DNA of 64,000 nt from VAZQ01 sp035263865 (lineage in GTDB: Bacteria; Pseudomonadota; Alphaproteobacteria; Rhizobiales; Xanthobacteraceae), in assembly GCA_035263865.1 (NCBI GenBank), contig DATFQX010000130.1, forward strand, positions 19,609-83,608. Reading direction: 5' to 3'. Shown one piece after another: positions 26,666 through 35,304 of this stretch. Both the position numbers and the translations under genes were made by a program. The notes beneath the pieces were generated by a model. The model worked only from the letters and a program-made list of their open reading frames with translations, did no database searches and was not told the origin of the DNA. Numbering within the stretch: position 1 is the first letter of the stretch; every line of letters starts with the position of its first letter.

Positions 26666-26703
26666 GCGGGCTGGCGCCAAAGTGCCAGCCCGCTCTCCAT
26701 TTT
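26666..26703 (+). terminator. Probable intrinsic terminator after the sigma factor gene
   Basis: A perfect ten-base-pair stem (GCGGGCTGGC at 26666-26675 with its complement at 26684-26693) closes an eight-base loop and is followed by a short T-rich stretch. It separates the sigma gene from the convergent small membrane protein gene. Confidence 0.65.
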
Positions 26704-26732
26704 GTGCCGCGCGTGAGGGGAAGGTTAGGCGC

Positions 26733-27014
26733 TCAGAGGCGCCGCCAAATCAATACTCGGAAAAGACCGATGGCGATGATGACCGCCAGCAGCAAGCCTG
26801 CCAGTGGAAGCAGGACGACGAACGCCCCCACCAACAATAGGAAAAAGAGTGCCGCCAGCACCGCGACCATGACCCCCATGAGCGCAAAGCCGACGGGACT
26901 AATCCTCGCCACATAGATGCGTTGCGCGCCATCGAATGATGCCCCACGCGAGCGTACATCGCCGGGCGGAATAATTTCCGGCTCGCCGGGTTGATTGGAT
27001 CGTCGTCGGTCCAT
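26733..27014 (-). CDS. Small membrane protein of unknown function
   Basis: This 93-residue protein is read from MDRRRSNQPGEPE at 27014. The first 35 residues are hydrophilic and are followed by two adjacent hydrophobic stretches (ALMGVMVAVLAALFFLLLVG and VLLPLAGLLLAVIIAIGLF), ending in an arginine-rich IWRRL. The composition indicates a two-pass inner-membrane protein. It is convergent with the sigma factor gene and divergent from the IorA-like gene. I do not recognise a named family. An anti-sigma role was considered because of the neighbour, but no such domain is visible. Confidence 0.7.
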   Translation of the reverse strand: MDRRRSNQPGEPEIIPPGDVRSRGASFDGAQRIYVARISPVGFALMGVMVAVLAALFFLLLVGAFVVLLPLAGLLLAVIIAIGLFRVLIWRRL

Positions 27015-27248
27015 GTCCGCCTCTTTTCGTCGCCCTCCTCGAGTTGCAATGTAAGGATGTGAGGCGGCGACCACAACGGGAGCACTGCACCGCGTCGCTC
27101 GGGACGGCGGGGGAACTGGCGTAGGCAAGACCGCGCTGCAGGGCTATGCTGCATAACGCCCGCAGGCGCCTTCAATCCTCTAATTCACCGGCCTGCGCCG
27201 CCGTAAAGCAAGAACAAGAGGATCACGACGCATTCGCGAGAGGAGTTC

Positions 27249-27710
27249 ATGGCACAACTCAACATCAATGGCAGCATTCGTGACGTGGAGGTGGAACCTG
27301 ATACGCCGCTGCTGTGGGTCATCCGAGAGCAGGTCGGCCTCACCGGAACGAAATATGGCTGCGGCATCGCTCAATGCGGCGCCTGCTCCGTCCACATCAA
27401 CGATGAAGTGCAGCGCTCCTGCTCGATCCGCGTCGCAGACGTGAAAGCGACCGACCGGATTGTCACCATCGAGGGGCTCTCCTCCAACGGCTCGCATCCC
27501 GTGCAGAAGGCATGGGCGGCAATCGACGTGCCCCAGTGCGGCTATTGCCAGTCGGGACAGATCATGGCTGCTGCTGCATTGCTCAAGCGAACGCCGAAAC
27601 CAACCGATCAAGACATCGACGAGGCCATGACCAATATCTGCCGATGTGGAACCTATCAGCGCATCCGAGCCGCCGTGCACATGGCGGCCAGCGACACGTC
27701 CAGAACATAG
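27249..27710 (+). CDS. 2Fe-2S subunit of an isoquinoline 1-oxidoreductase/aldehyde oxidase-type enzyme (IorA-like)
   Basis: This 153-residue protein has all eight cluster cysteines: C38, C43, C46 and C58 for the ferredoxin-type cluster and C97, C100, C131 and C133 for the second cluster. It lies 11 bases before a single large molybdopterin subunit, in the two-subunit IorAB arrangement that has no FAD subunit. A GAGAGGAG ribosome-binding site precedes the ATG. Enzymes of this arrangement pass electrons to a cytochrome or quinone rather than to FAD. Confidence 0.92.
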   Translation: MAQLNINGSIRDVEVEPDTPLLWVIREQVGLTGTKYGCGIAQCGACSVHINDEVQRSCSIRVADVKATDRIVTIEGLSSNGSHPVQKAWAAIDVPQCGYCQSGQIMAAAALLKRTPKPTDQDIDEAMTNICRCGTYQRIRAAVHMAASDTSRT

Positions 27711-27721
27711 GGAGGCCTGCC

Positions 27722-29923
27722 GTGAAAAATACGCTCCGCGGCAAAGCCGGAAAACTTTCGCGCCGTACATTCATTGTCGGCTCCGCCGCCGCCGCCGGCG
27801 GGCTCGCGCTCGGATTCAATTTGCAATCCGGCTTCGGTTCCGCCCTCGCGCAGAGCGCGGATGACGGCGTCGAGGTCACTGCATGGGTCCTCATAAAGCC
27901 CGACGACACCTGCGTGATCCGTGTGGCACGCTCGGAGATGGGACAGGGCACCATTACCGGCCTCGCCCAGCTCGTGGCTGAAGAGCTGGAATGCGATTGG
28001 AAGAAGGTGACGGTGGAAAGGGTCACGCCCGGACAAAACCTGGCCCGCAAACGCGCGTGGGGTGAGATGTCAACGGGCGGGAGCCGCGGCATCCGTACCT
28101 CGCACGATCACGTGCGCCGCGGTGGCGCCGCAGCGCGCATGATGCTGCTGCAGGCGGCGGCCGGGGAGTGGAAGGTCCCAGTTGGCGAACTCACCGTCGC
28201 GGACAGTGTAATCACCCACGCCGCGTCCGCCCGGTCATTGAGCTATGGCAAGCTCGCGGCGGCCGCAGCCAAGCTTGCGGCCCCCGATCCCAAAACGATC
28301 AGGCTCAAGGACCCGAAAGACTGGAAGATCGCCGGCAAGCCGGTGAAACGGCTCGATACTGCAGACAAGCTCGACGGCAGCAAGATTTTCGGCGTCGACG
28401 TCAAGCTGCCGGGCATGCTGTGCGCGGCGATCAAGGATTGCCCGGTGTTCGGCGGCAAGGTCGCCAGCTACGACCAAGCAAAGATTGCGGGCCGCCCCGG
28501 CGTCCAGAAGGTCGTGAAGGTGAAGGACAGCGCCGTCGCGGTCGTCGCCGATACATGGTGGCGGGCAAAAACGGCGCTCGAAGCGCTCCCGATCGTGTGG
28601 GACGAGGGTCCCAACGCCTCCGTATCGAACGCGACCATTGCCGAGCAGCTCAAGGAAGGGCTCACTGCGGCCGTTACCAACGGCGACCGCCGGAATGGGG
28701 ACGCGCTCAAAGCGATCGAGACGGCGGCCAAAAAGGTCGAAGCGATTTACAGCACGCCCTTTCTCGCCCACGCGACCATGGAGCCCATGAATACCACGGT
28801 GCGGATTTCTGCCGAGAAAGCCGAGGCATGGGTGCCGACGCAGAATGCGGAAGCCTCGCTCGCCGCGCTTTCGGAAGCCTCCGGCGTGCCGCTCGCCCAA
28901 TGCGAGGTCTACAGGACAGATCTCGGCGGAGGCTTTGGCCGACGCGGCGGCACGCAGGACTTCGTCCATAAGGCGGTGGCGATCGCCAAGGAGTTTCCTG
29001 GAGTCCCGATCAAGCTGATCTGGAGCCGCGAGGAAGACCAGGCGCACGATTTCTTCCGGCCGATCTCGCAATGCCGGATGGCCGCTGGACTAGACTCCGA
29101 CGGCAATCTCATCGCGCTGCATGTGCGCATATGCGGCCAATCGATCAACGCGACGTTGAATCCGGCGGGGATCGTGAACGGCAAGGACCGGCGCCAGTTG
29201 CAAGGGCTTTGGGAAGAGCCGGACGCTGCGCAGCTCGGCTACACCGTGCCGAATCTCCTCATCGAATATGTCATGCGCAACACCCATGTTCCGGTCGGGC
29301 CCTGGCGCGGCGTCAACACCAACCAGAACGGCGTCTACATGGAATGCTTCATTGACGAGGTGGCGCGCGCAGCGGGCAAGGATCCGCTCGAGTTCCGCCG
29401 CGCGCTCATGAGCAAACATCCCAAGCACCTCGCGGTGCTCAACGCCGCGGCACAGAAAGCCGATTGGAGCAGGCCGCTGCCTTCCGGCATTCATCGCGGA
29501 ATTGCGCAGTTCATGAACCAGGGTACCACTACGGCCGCCGTCGCCGAGGTTTCCGTGAGCGACCGCGGACAAGTCAAGGTCCACCGCATGGTGGTGGCGC
29601 TCGATTGCGGGCATGTCGTCAACCCCGACCAGGTCGCGGCCCAGATCGAAGGGACGGTCGCCTTCGGGCTGACCGCGACACTCTATGGCGAGTGCAGGGT
29701 CAAGGACGGACGGATGGTGGATTTGAACTTCGACAGCTACCCGATCATGCGGCTCGCCGAGATGCCGAAGGTGGAAGCGGTGCTCGTGCCGAGCGGTGAT
29801 GGCTGGGGCGGCGTCGGCGAGCCGTCGATCAGCGTGGTGGCACCCGCGGTGCTCAACGCGATCCACGCGGCGACCGGCAAGCCGGTGCGCCAGCTGCCGC
29901 TGAAGAACGTCAAGCTGGTTTAG
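27722..29923 (+). CDS. Tat-exported molybdopterin large subunit (IorB-like)
   Basis: This 733-residue protein is the catalytic subunit of an IorAB-type hydroxylase. The GTG start at 27722 follows a GGGAGG site and gives a twin-arginine signal, SRRTFIVGSAAAAGG, near residue 15, which indicates export to the periplasm with its cofactor and small subunit. The molybdopterin contact GGGFGRRGG is present near residue 400, and the C-terminal GVGEPSISVVAPAV loop contains the catalytic glutamate of the family. Substrates in this group include N-heterocycles, aldehydes and nicotinate. No cytochrome c gene is adjacent. Confidence 0.9.
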   Translation: MKNTLRGKAGKLSRRTFIVGSAAAAGGLALGFNLQSGFGSALAQSADDGVEVTAWVLIKPDDTCVIRVARSEMGQGTITGLAQLVAEELECDWKKVTVERVTPGQNLARKRAWGEMSTGGSRGIRTSHDHVRRGGAAARMMLLQAAAGEWKVPVGELTVADSVITHAASARSLSYGKLAAAAAKLAAPDPKTIRLKDPKDWKIAGKPVKRLDTADKLDGSKIFGVDVKLPGMLCAAIKDCPVFGGKVASYDQAKIAGRPGVQKVVKVKDSAVAVVADTWWRAKTALEALPIVWDEGPNASVSNATIAEQLKEGLTAAVTNGDRRNGDALKAIETAAKKVEAIYSTPFLAHATMEPMNTTVRISAEKAEAWVPTQNAEASLAALSEASGVPLAQCEVYRTDLGGGFGRRGGTQDFVHKAVAIAKEFPGVPIKLIWSREEDQAHDFFRPISQCRMAAGLDSDGNLIALHVRICGQSINATLNPAGIVNGKDRRQLQGLWEEPDAAQLGYTVPNLLIEYVMRNTHVPVGPWRGVNTNQNGVYMECFIDEVARAAGKDPLEFRRALMSKHPKHLAVLNAAAQKADWSRPLPSGIHRGIAQFMNQGTTTAAVAEVSVSDRGQVKVHRMVVALDCGHVVNPDQVAAQIEGTVAFGLTATLYGECRVKDGRMVDLNFDSYPIMRLAEMPKVEAVLVPSGDGWGGVGEPSISVVAPAVLNAIHAATGKPVRQLPLKNVKLV

Positions 29924-29943
29924 CTCGACTTTCGCCAAGCGCA

Positions 29944-29971
29944 ACCCCCGGCCTAACCGGGGGTCATTTTT
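29944..29971 (+). terminator. Intrinsic terminator after the IorAB genes
   Basis: ACCCCCGG (29944-29951) pairs with CCGGGGGT (29957-29964) across a five-base loop, and TCATTTTT follows. The structure sits 21 bases after the large-subunit stop and marks the end of that operon. Confidence 0.85.
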
Positions 29972-30081
29972 CGCGATGCCCATACGTGGAAAGGAGCGGG
30001 ATCATCGCGCCGCTGTGGTGCGTTTTCGATTCCTCGTTACAATCGGACCATTGCGTTCAATTCAGCCGATCATCGTCGCGA

Positions 30082-30930
30082 ATGAGCCATGACCATCCTG
30101 ACCGCTTCCTGCTCGCCGGCGTGATGGGCGACCCGGTGATGCATTCGCGCTCGCCAAAGCTGCACAATTACTGGCTCGCGAAGTACGGGCTTGCCGGCGT
30201 CTACGTGCCGCTGGCCATTGCCGCCGGACACGTACGCGCGGCCCTGCGGGCGCTCCCGGCGCTCGGCTTTTCCGGCTGCAATCTGACCATCCCGCATAAA
30301 GAAGCTGCGCTTGGGATCGTCGACAAAATCGATCCGCTCGCGCGTCGCATCGGTGCGGTGAACTGCGTGGTTGTGGCGGCGGATGGATCACTCGAAGGAC
30401 AGAACCACGACGCTTTCGGCTACATCGAAAGTGTGCGCGAGGCCCAGCCCAGCTGGCGTGCAGACGCAGGCCCGATCGTGGTGATTGGCGCGGGCGGCGG
30501 CGCCCGGGCCGTGCTGGTCAGCCTGATCGATGCGGGCGCCCGCGAAATTCGCCTGGTCAATCGCACGCTGATGCGCGCCAAGACATTGGCGAGCGAACTG
30601 GCCGGCCCGATCACGGCAGTAAGATGGGAGGAACGCAAGGCCGCGCTCGAGGGCGCGGTGATGCTGATCAATGCCACCAGCCAGGGCATGGTCGGCGAGC
30701 CGCCGTTGGACCTTGCGCTCGATCCTCTGCCGGTGAGCGCGCTTGTATCAGATATCATCTATATTCCGCGCGAGACGGCGCTGCTTGCCGCCGCGCGCAA
30801 GCGCGGCAATCCGACGGTGAACGGGCTCGGCATGTTGCTGCACCAGGCGCGGCCGGCCTTCCACGCCTGGTTCGGCATCATGCCCGCGGTAACACCGGAA
30901 TTGCGCACCATGATCGAGGCGACGACGTGA
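30082..30930 (+). CDS. Shikimate dehydrogenase family protein (AroE paralogue)
   Basis: This 282-residue protein has the shikimate-binding and catalytic segments SRSPKLHNYWL and NLTIPHKEAA, an NHDAFGY element with the conserved aspartate and the dinucleotide motif GAGGGARAVL. A start at 30082 (MSHDHPDRF) matches the family length; longer in-frame starts add only unconserved residues. Its place among catabolic genes, rather than next to genes for DNA polymerase or coenzyme A synthesis as is usual for the biosynthetic aroE in this group, suggests a paralogue that acts on quinate/shikimate catabolism or a related hydroxy-acid. Confidence 0.85.
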   Translation: MSHDHPDRFLLAGVMGDPVMHSRSPKLHNYWLAKYGLAGVYVPLAIAAGHVRAALRALPALGFSGCNLTIPHKEAALGIVDKIDPLARRIGAVNCVVVAADGSLEGQNHDAFGYIESVREAQPSWRADAGPIVVIGAGGGARAVLVSLIDAGAREIRLVNRTLMRAKTLASELAGPITAVRWEERKAALEGAVMLINATSQGMVGEPPLDLALDPLPVSALVSDIIYIPRETALLAAARKRGNPTVNGLGMLLHQARPAFHAWFGIMPAVTPELRTMIEATT

Positions 30931-31002
30931 GTACCCCTTAGTTGAAGCTCAAGGGAACGACGCGATCACGATGACCAGCATGTGGCTGGCGGAGGAAAAT
31001 GC

Positions 31003-31980
31003 ATGAAACGACGTGAGGTGCTGGGCGGCGGCTTGACCCTCTTGGCCACCGCGATGGCAGCGCCACGCAGCCGTGCCTATCCGGATCATGTCATAAAGCT
31101 CGTCATTCCGTTCTCGCCGGGCGGCGCAACCGATGTGGTCGGCCGGCTCTGGGCCGAGAAGATGAAGCCTGTGCTCGGCACCGTGGTGACCGAGAACCGT
31201 GGCGGCGGTGGCGGGGTGACCGGTGCCGCCGAAGTGGCGCGCGCACAACCGGACGGCCACACTTTCCTATTCGGCAACACCAGCACGCAAGTGCTCATTC
31301 CCGCGATCATCCCTCATCCACCCTACGATCCGCTCAAGGATTTTGCCGGCATTTACATCCTCTGCAACGCACCGACGTCGATCGTGATCCACGCCTCGGT
31401 GCCTGCGCGCAACCTCGCTGAGCTCATCGCCTATGCGAAGGCCAATCCGGGCAAACTCTCCTATGGGTCGGCCGGCGCCGGGACGCTCACCAATTTGGCA
31501 GGCGAATTGTTCAAACAACTGATCGGCGCACCCGACATTGTCCATATTCCGTACAAGGGCGCGGCGCCCGGCATCGCCGACCTCGCCAGCGGCTACATTC
31601 CCATGATGACACCGAACGTGGGCGGACCGCTTATCGAGTTTCATCGTGCGAGGAAGGTGCGCATCCTTGCAGTCAACGCGCCGACGCGCATCAAGGCGGC
31701 GCCCGACATTCCCACGGCGATCGAGGCGGGCTTGCCCGACATGATCGCTGGCAATCTCAATGGGCTGTTTGCTCCGGCCGGGCTCGCCAAACCCACGATC
31801 GACCGCATCACTGAGGCGACCCGAGATATGATGGCGAACGCCGATGTTCAGCGCATCTTGATCGCCTCCGGCTTCGAGCCGATCCTCGATTCCGGGCCTG
31901 AAGCGACACAGCAATTCATCAGCCAGGAGCTAAAGCGCTGGGCCCCGATCATAAAGGCGACCGGTTTCAAGATGGAGTAG
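31003..31980 (+). CDS. Bug/TctC family periplasmic solute receptor
   Basis: This 325-residue protein has a signal segment of about 25 residues (MKRREVLGGGLTLLATAM) and the mature Bug fold starting YPDHVIKLVIPFSPGG. The start at 31003 is supported by GGAGG eight bases upstream. Conserved lobe motifs AEKMKPVLG, VTENRGGGGGVTGA and ADLASGYIPMMTPNVGG are in place. It lies between the AroE paralogue and a carboxymuconolactone-decarboxylase-like gene on the same strand, so it may recruit the substrate of that small cluster. No membrane partner is adjacent. Confidence 0.9.
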   Translation: MKRREVLGGGLTLLATAMAAPRSRAYPDHVIKLVIPFSPGGATDVVGRLWAEKMKPVLGTVVTENRGGGGGVTGAAEVARAQPDGHTFLFGNTSTQVLIPAIIPHPPYDPLKDFAGIYILCNAPTSIVIHASVPARNLAELIAYAKANPGKLSYGSAGAGTLTNLAGELFKQLIGAPDIVHIPYKGAAPGIADLASGYIPMMTPNVGGPLIEFHRARKVRILAVNAPTRIKAAPDIPTAIEAGLPDMIAGNLNGLFAPAGLAKPTIDRITEATRDMMANADVQRILIASGFEPILDSGPEATQQFISQELKRWAPIIKATGFKME

Positions 31981-32007
31981 CCTTGCCGGTCGAAAGAGAA
32001 CACTGCA

Positions 32008-32544
32008 ATGGCTCGCGTACCTCTCATCCAGGAGCAAGAGCGTCCCGAACTCGCGGACATGATCGAAAGATTCCGCGCCGGGCGGCGCGGTAAGCTGATC
32101 AATATCTATCGCATGCTGCTCAACGCGCCACCGCTCGCGGAGAGCTGGTTCAATCACTCCAACACGGTACGATGGAAGACGACGCTTCCTGGGCGATTGC
32201 GCGAGATCGTGATCGTCCGCATGGGTCACGTGACCAAGTCGCAATATGTCTTGCGCCAGCACGTGCCGTCTTTGGCGGTCGCGGACGGACTCTCGATCGA
32301 GGAATGCGATGCGCTTTCGGATTGGGGCGCCTCAAGATTCTTCACCGCGAGCGAGCGCGCCGCCCTCGCCTATGCCGATACCATGACCCGCGAAATCGCG
32401 GTGCCGGATGCGGTCTTCGCGGAGCTCGACCGCCACTTCAACGCCAGAGAGATCGTCGAATTGACGGTGCTCATTGGCACCTACAATATGAATGCGCGCG
32501 TGCTGCAGGCCCTGCAACTCGATCTCGAGCCGCTCCCGCCGTGA
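32008..32544 (+). CDS. Carboxymuconolactone decarboxylase family protein
   Basis: This 178-residue protein belongs to the CMD/AhpD fold family. The core LREIVIVRMGHVTKSQYVLRQH lacks the CxxC pair of AhpD-type peroxidase partners, which points to the decarboxylase-like or uncharacterised branch. Its stop overlaps the start of the next gene as GTGA, so the two are translationally coupled. A 27-base gap separates it from the Bug receptor. Function is unknown beyond the family; a role in the turnover of a lactone or a related small molecule is inferred. Confidence 0.8.
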   Translation: MARVPLIQEQERPELADMIERFRAGRRGKLINIYRMLLNAPPLAESWFNHSNTVRWKTTLPGRLREIVIVRMGHVTKSQYVLRQHVPSLAVADGLSIEECDALSDWGASRFFTASERAALAYADTMTREIAVPDAVFAELDRHFNAREIVELTVLIGTYNMNARVLQALQLDLEPLPP

Positions 32545-33518
32545 GCAGGGCTTTTCGTTTCCATGAGCACGGCGGCCCCGAGGTGCTGCGCTTCGAGGAC
32601 GTCGAGATCGGCGCCCCTGGACCCGGCGAGGTACGCATCCGCAACTTCGCGGTCGCCATCAACTATCGCGACGTGCTGATGCGGCGTGGCGTGCACGCGG
32701 TCAAATCACTACCCTCGGCGATCGGGCTTGAAAGCGCGGGAATCATCGACGCTCTCGGACCCGGCGTGAACGGCTTTGCGGTTGGCGATCGCGTCGTCTA
32801 TGCCGGGATGCCGGAAGGCTCCTACGCTGAATTGCGCATCGTCCCGACGGCGCGCCTCATCACCCTGCCCACGGGCATTGATGAGCGCACGGCTGCCTCG
32901 ATGATGATCCGCGGCATGACCGCGCGCTGCCTGCTGCGCGACACATACAAGGTGCAGCGAGGCGACACGATCCTGATCCACGCCGCGGCCGGGGGAGTGG
33001 GCCTTATTATGTGCCAATGGGCGAAGCACCTCGGCGCGACGGTCATCGGCACCGTGAGCAGCGATGAGAAGGCCGCGGTCGCCCGCGCGCACGGTTGCGA
33101 TCATCCAATCGTCTATACGCGCGAGGATTTTGCCGAACGGGTGCGCGGGATCACCGGCGGCGAAGGCGTTCCCGTGGTCTACGATTCGGTTGGGAAGGCG
33201 ACGTTTGAAGGATCGCTGCGATGCCTGCGCCGGCGCGGGGTAATGGCCTCATTCGGCGAAGCCTCCGGCGATCCCGATCCCATGCCTCCGCGCCGGCTGG
33301 GCGCCCTCGGCTCGATCTACCTTACCCACCCAAGCGTCTCCAATTACACCGCCACCCGCGCCGAGCTCTTGACCGCAGCACACGACCTGTTCGCCATGGT
33401 CGCGAGCGGCAAGATCAAGATCGAGATCAGCAGGACCTACCCGTTGCAAGAGGCGCCCCGCGCCCATGCCGATATCGAATCTCGTAAGACCACCGGATCG
33501 ATCGTGATGTTGGTGTGA
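32541..33518 (+). CDS. Quinone oxidoreductase / zinc-independent medium-chain dehydrogenase
   Basis: This 325-residue MDR-superfamily protein begins at a GTG that overlaps the preceding stop. It shows the NADPH-binding segment HAAAGGVGLIMCQWAKHLGA near residue 150 and the QOR-type INYRDVLMRRG near residue 36. The catalytic and structural zinc ligands of alcohol dehydrogenases are absent, in keeping with quinone oxidoreductase or enoyl reductase activity. It is coupled to the CMD-like gene and convergent with the aromatic monooxygenase gene, separated by a hairpin. Confidence 0.88.
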   Translation: MSRAFRFHEHGGPEVLRFEDVEIGAPGPGEVRIRNFAVAINYRDVLMRRGVHAVKSLPSAIGLESAGIIDALGPGVNGFAVGDRVVYAGMPEGSYAELRIVPTARLITLPTGIDERTAASMMIRGMTARCLLRDTYKVQRGDTILIHAAAGGVGLIMCQWAKHLGATVIGTVSSDEKAAVARAHGCDHPIVYTREDFAERVRGITGGEGVPVVYDSVGKATFEGSLRCLRRRGVMASFGEASGDPDPMPPRRLGALGSIYLTHPSVSNYTATRAELLTAAHDLFAMVASGKIKIEISRTYPLQEAPRAHADIESRKTTGSIVMLV

Positions 33519-33522
33519 CCGT

Positions 33523-33545
33523 AGGCTGCGAGCCTGGCGCAGCCT
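33523..33545. terminator. Hairpin between convergent genes
   Basis: AGGCTGCG (33523-33530) pairs with CGCAGCCT (33538-33545) across a seven-base loop. It lies between two convergent stop codons and lacks a T tract, so a bidirectional terminator is likely but not certain. Confidence 0.4.
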
Positions 33546-33573
33546 CTCGGACGAGGCCGTCGGCCGTCCGCAA

Positions 33574-35202
33574 TCACTGTCCCGTCGCGAGCGCCGCCAA
33601 TTTTTCCGGCTCGGCCGGAAAATCATTGCCGCGCCAGACCACATGCATGTCTGGCCGCAACAGCAGCAGATCATACCCGTAGACGTCGCGCGGCCGGTTA
33701 TCGGGAAGATTGAGAACCTGCAGGGGCGCGCCGATGGCGGCAAATCCCTGGCGCAAGGCGCTCGCATCGGCCTTCGTTCCGCCCAAGCGCAACAGCGTGT
33801 AGCCGTGACCGTAGCCGATACGGTCCTGCATCGCGCTGCCGTCGTCGAGCCATACATGCGGCAGTCGCGCACCCGGCCACGTGCTTGGAATATATGTCAT
33901 GAACTCGTGTGGCGGCCCCTCGCCCGGCTCCGCGGCGATCAGCGGCGAGCCGACATAGCGATAGCCAAGCTCGGCGCCGATCATTTCCGTCGCCTTGTGC
34001 TGCTCGACATCGGCGACGCGCGCCAGCTCTTGGCGCAGCGCCGCGCCGGCGGGCGTTCGCTCGCGGATCTCCGGCCGATAGAGTGAGCGCCACCGCCGCC
34101 GTCCCTGCGTCGCAAAGCCGGATGCCGCGACGTTGCGTTCACCCACTTGCCGGCGCTCGATCTCATAGGACGGGAGCAGTTTGGGGCCGCCCCATCCAGC
34201 AAACGTGGCCGCGAGCTTCCATGAGAGGTCAATCGCATCACCGACGCCGGTATTCATGCCAAGTCCGCCCGTCGGAATGACGAGATGCACGGCGTCGCCG
34301 GCCAGAAAAACGCGGCCTTCGCCATAACGGTCCGCCAGCAGCAGATTCATCCGCCACTGGCCGACATAGAGCATGTCGTATTTGACCGGCATGCCGACGA
34401 CGCGTTCGAACATACGGGCCATGTCCGCGTCCGTCTCGACGACCGAATGCAGCGTGAAATGCCGGGTCGAATCCTGGACGATCAGAAAGCTCCCCTCGGC
34501 GTCGACAACGTGATAATGCCGGCCCTTGCCAATTGCGATGCGCTCATAGAGATCTTCGCAATAATAAAGCGCCTGACGCAGCTCCTGGATGTTGGCCTCG
34601 CCGCTGAGCTTGATGCCGAGCTGCCGGCGCACGAGGCTCCCCCCGCCGTCGCAACCGACCATGTAGACGGCGCGCAGCGCGGTGAAGGAGCCATCGCTGC
34701 GCTTGACCTGCGCGGTCACGCAATTCTCGTCTTGTTCGAAGGAGACGAGCTCGCAACCGTAGCGCAGCGTGATGGTGGGCAGCGCCTCTGCGATCCGTTT
34801 CAGCAGCGGCTCGAGCGTGTATTGCGAGATGAGCTGATACGGTTCGAGCGGCTGGCTGCCGTCCTGTGATTTTGCGATCTGCGCCTTTGCCTCCGCCACC
34901 GAGGGGTGCACGTGGTGCACCAGTGGTGGTTCGACGAGCGACAGCACGACGAAGATGTCCATGGGACAATCCGCGGGAAGTCCCGCGTCGCGAACCTCCT
35001 CGACAATGCCCATGCGCCGGTAGATCTCCATGGTGCGGGCATTGCAGCGCTCCATCTTCGGCAGAAACTGGGGCGCATCCTTCTGCTCGATCACCATCGC
35101 GCGCACGCCGCGGAGTCCGAGGTCGATGGCAAGGGTCAAGCCGGTCGGGCCGGAGCCGACGATGAGAACCTGTGCGTCCATGCCGAGAGTGGTACCCATC
35201 AT
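33574..35202 (-). CDS. FAD-dependent aromatic monooxygenase (PheA/TfdB family)
   Basis: This 542-residue flavoprotein hydroxylase has the FAD motif VLIVGSGPTGLTLAIDLGLRG near the start (split after 20 here by convention), the DG-type motif in VGCDGGGSLVRRQLG and GRVFLAGDAVHLVIPTGGLG for FAD ribityl contact. Length matches phenol hydroxylase and 3-(3-hydroxyphenyl)propionate hydroxylase relatives, with a thioredoxin-like C-terminal part. It is on the minus strand after the leucine-catabolic genes but with a gap of about 100 bases. The aromatic substrate is not determined. Confidence 0.87.
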   Translation of the reverse strand: MMGTTLGMDAQVLIVGSGPTGLTLAIDLGLRGVRAMVIEQKDAPQFLPKMERCNARTMEIYRRMGIVEEVRDAGLPADCPMDIFVVLSLVEPPLVHHVHPSVAEAKAQIAKSQDGSQPLEPYQLISQYTLEPLLKRIAEALPTITLRYGCELVSFEQDENCVTAQVKRSDGSFTALRAVYMVGCDGGGSLVRRQLGIKLSGEANIQELRQALYYCEDLYERIAIGKGRHYHVVDAEGSFLIVQDSTRHFTLHSVVETDADMARMFERVVGMPVKYDMLYVGQWRMNLLLADRYGEGRVFLAGDAVHLVIPTGGLGMNTGVGDAIDLSWKLAATFAGWGGPKLLPSYEIERRQVGERNVAASGFATQGRRRWRSLYRPEIRERTPAGAALRQELARVADVEQHKATEMIGAELGYRYVGSPLIAAEPGEGPPHEFMTYIPSTWPGARLPHVWLDDGSAMQDRIGYGHGYTLLRLGGTKADASALRQGFAAIGAPLQVLNLPDNRPRDVYGYDLLLLRPDMHVVWRGNDFPAEPEKLAALATGQ

Positions 35203-35304
35203 CTACTGCGGTCGCGGCGGGGCGTGGCCCACCGCCTCACTGTCTTGCGAAGTGCTTTCGTAAATAGATGGAACGCGAGGTCAAGCCCGGCGAGCAAAAT
35301 CACA

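Noticed and set aside
26733..27014. Anti-sigma factor for the neighbouring ECF-type sigma gene
   Set aside because: The protein is convergent with the sigma gene, has two membrane helices and no zinc-finger or anti-sigma domain.
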